NCBI GenBank assembly: GCA_947471505.1
Contig: CANIWM010000005.1
Coordinates: 1-64,000 of the forward strand
Direction of reading: 5' to 3'
Source: Chthoniobacteraceae bacterium
GTDB taxonomy: Bacteria > Verrucomicrobiota > Verrucomicrobiia > Chthoniobacterales > Chthoniobacteraceae
DNA length: 64,000 nt
The notes beneath the pieces were generated by a model that worked only from the letters and a program-made list of their open reading frames with translations, made no database searches and was not told the DNA's origin. Shown here piece after piece: positions 60,847 to 64,000 of the stretch (position 1 is its first letter; the number at the start of each line of letters is the position of its first letter). A program made the translations under genes and the position numbers.

Positions 60847-63357
60847 ATGTTTCGTCGCCTCTCTATTATAGTGTCGTTTTCCGTCACCGCCTTGGCCCAA
60901 ACGCCGGATGCCGCCGGCTTTGCCAAAGTCGTGCAGCCTTTTATAAAAGAGAACTGCACCAAGTGCCACGGCCCAGAGAAGCAGAAGGGCAAGCTGCGGC
61001 TCGACACACTGGCAAACAACTTCGCCGACCCCGCGATCACCGCGAAGTGGGCCGAAGTCGTGAACTCCGTGAACGGCCACCAGATGCCGCCGGAGGACGA
61101 AAAGCAGCCGCCCGCCGTGGCTGCGGGCGCTTTCGCCGGATGGCTGGAAAATGCGCTGGCCCAAGGCGAGATCGCCAAGCGTTCGGCGCGCGTCGTCATG
61201 CGGCGCATCAATCGCGCCGAGTATAATAATACCATCCGCGACCTCGTCGGCGTGGACTTTCATCCGGCGGACAAGTTCCCCGAAGACCCGCCAGCGGGCG
61301 GCTTCGACAATATCGGGCAGGCGCTCACCATTTCACCGCTGCACCTGGAGCTTTACTACGCCGCCGCTCGGCAAATCCTCGACCGCGCGCTCGTGGAAGG
61401 CGAGCAGCCGCCCAAGATTCTCTGGCGCTTCGAGCCGGAGGAAAACACCCTCGGCAGCGACCGCTACCGCGTGAAGCGCGATGGCAACAACATCATCCTC
61501 AACGACGGCAAAAACGAAACCGAGAACGGCTTCACCGTCGTCCACCACGAGTCGTGGGACAAAGGCATCGGCTTCCGCGATTTCAAGCTCAAGGACGCGG
61601 GCGAATACATCATCCGCTTCCGTGCGGCGGGCCGTGTGCCGAACCGGGAGCAAGTCGTCGCTTCCGCAGAAAGAATCCTCGCCGCTCGCCGCGACGAGCA
61701 GGACGCCAAGAACCCCAAGGGCAAAGAATACACTCAGCGCGAATACGACAACTCGCTCGCCCATTTCAAAACCGCCCGCATCTACGAATACGGCCCACCC
61801 CGCGTTAAGGTCGGGCAGACCCTCGGCGGAACCCCGCGCGTCATCGCCGAGCTGGACATTGATGCCCCGCTCACCGAGGCCAAGACCTACGAAATCCGCG
61901 CCTACTTCACCAAAGACAGCGCGGGCGTGGAACTCGACTACGCCTACGACATCCCCAAAGTGCTGGAGAACTTCTGGATGCAAGGCCGCGACAACTTCGC
62001 CCGCCCCGAGCTGCTCGTAGATTGGGTGGAACTCGAAGGCCCCATCCACCCCACATGGCCGCCCGCCAGCCACACGCGAGTGCTCGGAGCCGCCAGCACC
62101 AAAGACGAAAAAGCCCAAGCCCGCGACATCCTCGCCCGCTTCATGGCACGCGCCTACCGCCGCCCCATCACCCCCGACGAACTCGCCGCAAAACTCGCCC
62201 TCTTTGAAAAACTCCGCCCCGAAAAACCCAGCTTCACCGAGGCGATGAAGACCCCGCTCGCCGCCGTGCTTTCCTCGCCGCACTTCCTCTTCCTCGTCGA
62301 GCCCGAGGCCGCCCAGCCGCGCAAGCTCGCCCCCTACGAACTCGCCTCGCGTCTCTCCTACTGGCTCTGGTCCACCATGCCCGACGACGAGCTGTTCAAA
62401 CAAGCCGCCACCGGCGAACTCACCAAGCCCGCCGTCCTCGCCGCGCAGGTGAACCGGATGCTCGCCGACGCGAAGAGCGATGCCTTTATAAAGAACTTCA
62501 CTGGCCAATGGCTCGGCCTCCGCAAAATCGGCGCGAACCCACCCAGCAAAAACCTCTACCCCGAATACGACCGCCACCTCGAACTCTCCATCGCCCGCGA
62601 AACCGAAGGCTTCTTCGCCGAAATCCTCCGGCACGACCTCGACGCCCGCGCCCTTATAAAGAGCGACTTCATCACCATCAACGAACGCCTCGCCCGGTTC
62701 TACGGCATCCCCGGCGTAAAAGGCGACGCCATCCGCCGAGTCCCGGCCGCAGAGCATCGCGGTGGCCTCGTCACCCAAGCCTCCATCCACAGCCTCACCT
62801 CCAACGGCACCCGCACCTCCCCCGTCACACGCGGCGTCTGGGTCATGCGCACCATGCTCGGCATAGACCCCGGCCTCCCCGTCGCCAACGTCGGCGAAAT
62901 CCCCAACAAAGTCCCCGGCCTCGACAAAGCCACCGTCCGCCAGCGCCTCCAGATCCACCGCGAAAACGCCGCCTGCGCCCGCTGCCACGACCGCATCGAT
63001 CCCCTCGGCTTCGCGCTCGAAAACTTCAACGCCGCCGGCGAATGGCGCGACCGCGAAGGCCACGGCTACCAAGGCCGCATCGAGAAAAACGACCCACTCA
63101 TTGACGCAAAATCCAAGATGCTCGATGGCACCGAAATCACCGGCGTCGAAGGACTCCAAGCCGCCCTCCTCGCACAAGAAGACCTCTTCCTCACCGCCCT
63201 CGCCAACCAGTTCGCCACCTACGCCCTAGGCCGCGAACTCGGCTTCTCCGACCGCCCCACCATCCGCGCCGCCGTAGAAACCATGAAGCGCAACCGCACC
63301 ACACTCCGCTCCCTTCTCCTGACAATCGCCACCTCCGAACTCTTCACCACGAAGTAA
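60847..63357 (+). CDS. Planctomycete-type cytochrome c / DUF1587-DUF1592-DUF1588-DUF1585 protein
   Basis: An 836-residue exported protein. The signal peptide covers residues 1-18. An N-terminal cytochrome c-like heme domain has CTKCH (C37, C40, H41). Then DUF1587 (about 115-180, MRRINRAEYNNTIRDLVGVD), a ligand-binding-like middle, DUF1595 (about 425-485, RFMARAYRRPITPDELA), DUF1592 (LSYWLWSTMPDDELF), DUF1588 (SPVTRGVWVMRTMLGI), which also holds CARCHDRIDPLGFALENFN with a second CxxCH, and DUF1585 to the end. Such proteins are a hallmark of Planctomycetota and Verrucomicrobiota and often pair with DUF1552 proteins; no partner is in the window. Electron transfer during polymer degradation is proposed but unproven. 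Confidence 0.93.
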   Translation: MFRRLSIIVSFSVTALAQTPDAAGFAKVVQPFIKENCTKCHGPEKQKGKLRLDTLANNFADPAITAKWAEVVNSVNGHQMPPEDEKQPPAVAAGAFAGWLENALAQGEIAKRSARVVMRRINRAEYNNTIRDLVGVDFHPADKFPEDPPAGGFDNIGQALTISPLHLELYYAAARQILDRALVEGEQPPKILWRFEPEENTLGSDRYRVKRDGNNIILNDGKNETENGFTVVHHESWDKGIGFRDFKLKDAGEYIIRFRAAGRVPNREQVVASAERILAARRDEQDAKNPKGKEYTQREYDNSLAHFKTARIYEYGPPRVKVGQTLGGTPRVIAELDIDAPLTEAKTYEIRAYFTKDSAGVELDYAYDIPKVLENFWMQGRDNFARPELLVDWVELEGPIHPTWPPASHTRVLGAASTKDEKAQARDILARFMARAYRRPITPDELAAKLALFEKLRPEKPSFTEAMKTPLAAVLSSPHFLFLVEPEAAQPRKLAPYELASRLSYWLWSTMPDDELFKQAATGELTKPAVLAAQVNRMLADAKSDAFIKNFTGQWLGLRKIGANPPSKNLYPEYDRHLELSIARETEGFFAEILRHDLDARALIKSDFITINERLARFYGIPGVKGDAIRRVPAAEHRGGLVTQASIHSLTSNGTRTSPVTRGVWVMRTMLGIDPGLPVANVGEIPNKVPGLDKATVRQRLQIHRENAACARCHDRIDPLGFALENFNAAGEWRDREGHGYQGRIEKNDPLIDAKSKMLDGTEITGVEGLQAALLAQEDLFLTALANQFATYALGRELGFSDRPTIRAAVETMKRNRTTLRSLLLTIATSELFTTK

Positions 63358-63372
63358 GCGTTCCCCCACCGC

Positions 63373-63576
63373 TCACGCTGCGGCAGTGTCGTTCAGCAGC
63401 AGGGTTTCAAAAAGGCGGACCAATTTGGTTTTCTGAGCGACGAGTGGAAGTTCCGGCACTAGCTTGCGCTCCACGGAGAGGCCCGTAGCCGGATCTTCGA
63501 TTCGCATGAGCTTTTGCCCATCAGTGAGCTGGACGAGTTGGATGCGGAAGTTCGGATTCAGAATCTTACGGTAGTC
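63373..63576 (-). pseudogene. 3' remnant of a small unknown gene
   Basis: The minus-strand frame from 63576 to the stop at 63373 reads as clear coding (YRKILNPNFRIQLVQLTDGQ, RIEDPATGLSVERKLVPELP), ending NDTAAA. It has no start codon before the middle (an internal ATG in KLMRIED) and is immediately preceded in frame by TAA (63577-63579). The frame before that TAA also looks somewhat protein-like (LGPASPENLNRMLEGFGF), so either a nonsense mutation split one gene or only a fragment survives. I do not recognise the family. Confidence 0.5.
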
Positions 63577-63665
63577 TTAAAAACCAAAGCCTTCCAGCAT
63601 TCGGTTCAGGTTTTCCGGACTGGCAGGGCCGAGCTTGGCGTGGGCTTCGTGGGCGGCGGATTCAA

Positions 63666-63702
63666 CCCGAACGCCGCGATTGCCCGTCGTAGCTCGCGCT
63701 AC
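63666..63702. repeat. Dispersed palindromic repeat at the 3' end of the DUF2231 gene
   Basis: The 29 bp at 63666-63694 match 42629-42657 at 26 positions. It is followed by a 5-bp hairpin, GTAGC-TCGC-GCTAC (63689-63702), which overlaps the stop codon of the DUF2231 gene (63699-63701). The core CGTCGTAGCT is also at 15706-15715 in the transporter operon. Confidence 0.55.
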
Positions 63703-64000
63703 CAGCGGTAATGATCGAGGCCGCCGTTGCTCAGAGCGCCGCCGAGGAAGCCGGTGGCGGAGACGAGGAGCGCGCCGAGTAGGAGTGCGCCGCGAAAACG
63801 TGTGCGCTCGGGCGAGCCTTCTTCGCATTCGGATAGGCAGACGAGCACGGCGCAGACGAGGGCCCAGACGGCGGTGGCGATGCCGAGCCAGCGGTGCCAT
63901 TCGGTGAGTGCGTCGCTGTGGTTTTGGTATTTGGCGTTGAGCCAGCCGAGGGTCGCGACCATCGGTGCGCTGGCAGCGGCGACGATGACGAGGAAGCGCA
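63699..64000 (-). CDS. DUF2231-like membrane protein, 5' end outside window
   Basis: The open frame runs off the right edge and ends at 63699. Visible are about 100 codons with three hydrophobic segments (LGIATAVWALVCAVLVCL and GALLLGALLVSATGFLGGAL), the motif LGWLNAKYQNHSDALTEWHRWLG with conserved His residues that resemble heme or metal ligands of DUF2231-type proteins, and the ending GLDHYRW typical of the family in this phylum. An internal ATG at 63962 is not the true start. Often linked with cytochromes of the type found just upstream on the other strand. Confidence 0.75.
   Translation of the reverse strand, partial: RFLVIVAAASAPMVATLGWLNAKYQNHSDALTEWHRWLGIATAVWALVCAVLVCLSECEEGSPERTRFRGALLLGALLVSATGFLGGALSNGGLDHYRW

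Overview
The window looks like the chromosome of a Gram-negative, GC-rich member of the Verrucomicrobiota (or a close PVC relative). This is inferred from the gene mix: formylglycine sulfatases, a DUF1592/DUF1588-type planctomycete cytochrome, giant secreted proteins with lamin-tail, CotH and autotransporter-associated beta-strand repeats, a DUF2934 protein, DUF2231, and an Omp85/TamB outer-membrane pair. No rRNA, tRNA, CRISPR array, prophage or transposase gene was seen.

Layout. 1-641: a 143-bp inverted-repeat element abutting a truncated gene remnant. 908-4093: a secreted sulfatase with an EF-hand tail, convergent with a Tat-exported unknown. 4151-5633 (minus): the conserved rplS-rnhB-yraN cluster. 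5768-10427 (plus): a tightly packed unit of a DUF3142 protein, a large exported unknown, a GalT-like protein lacking the nucleophilic histidine, and acylphosphatase. 10430-11720: a base-compositionally odd islet. 11726-14860: ftsH and a DegP/DegQ-type protease. 14857-18416 (minus): a SitABCD-like Mn/Fe ABC importer. 18556-24722 (minus): a DUF2934 protein and TamA/TamB. 24735-27566: a PAS histidine kinase, divergent from a rhomboid-like pseudoprotease coupled to a LytTR response regulator. 27590-33731: M28 peptidase, aconitase, a TolC-type protein and a WecG/TagA glycosyltransferase. 33871-36332: a tiny lipoprotein gene with a perfect intrinsic terminator, a PIN toxin-antitoxin pair, and two coupled unknowns. 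36374-56068 (minus): the secretome block, with a LTD/CotH giant, a beta-strand-repeat giant, a sulfatase, a PhoD-like phosphatase and a YHYH/multicopper-oxidase giant. 56258-60700 (minus): galU, dnaB with an intein, and rplI. 60847-64000: a DUF1592 cytochrome gene, a broken small gene and the edge of a DUF2231 gene.

The most notable items are the intein splitting the DnaB P-loop, which carries an XRE-like helix-turn-helix inside its homing-endonuclease region; a GalT homologue with HSISQ instead of HxHxQ; a rhomboid whose catalytic His is replaced; a YHYH plus multicopper oxidase fusion; a shared C-terminal module on three giant secreted proteins; and several families of palindromic intergenic repeats, including seven 42-bp tandem units made of interlocking hairpins and a 29-bp dispersed repeat after two gene ends. 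No convincing new defence or biosynthetic system was found.
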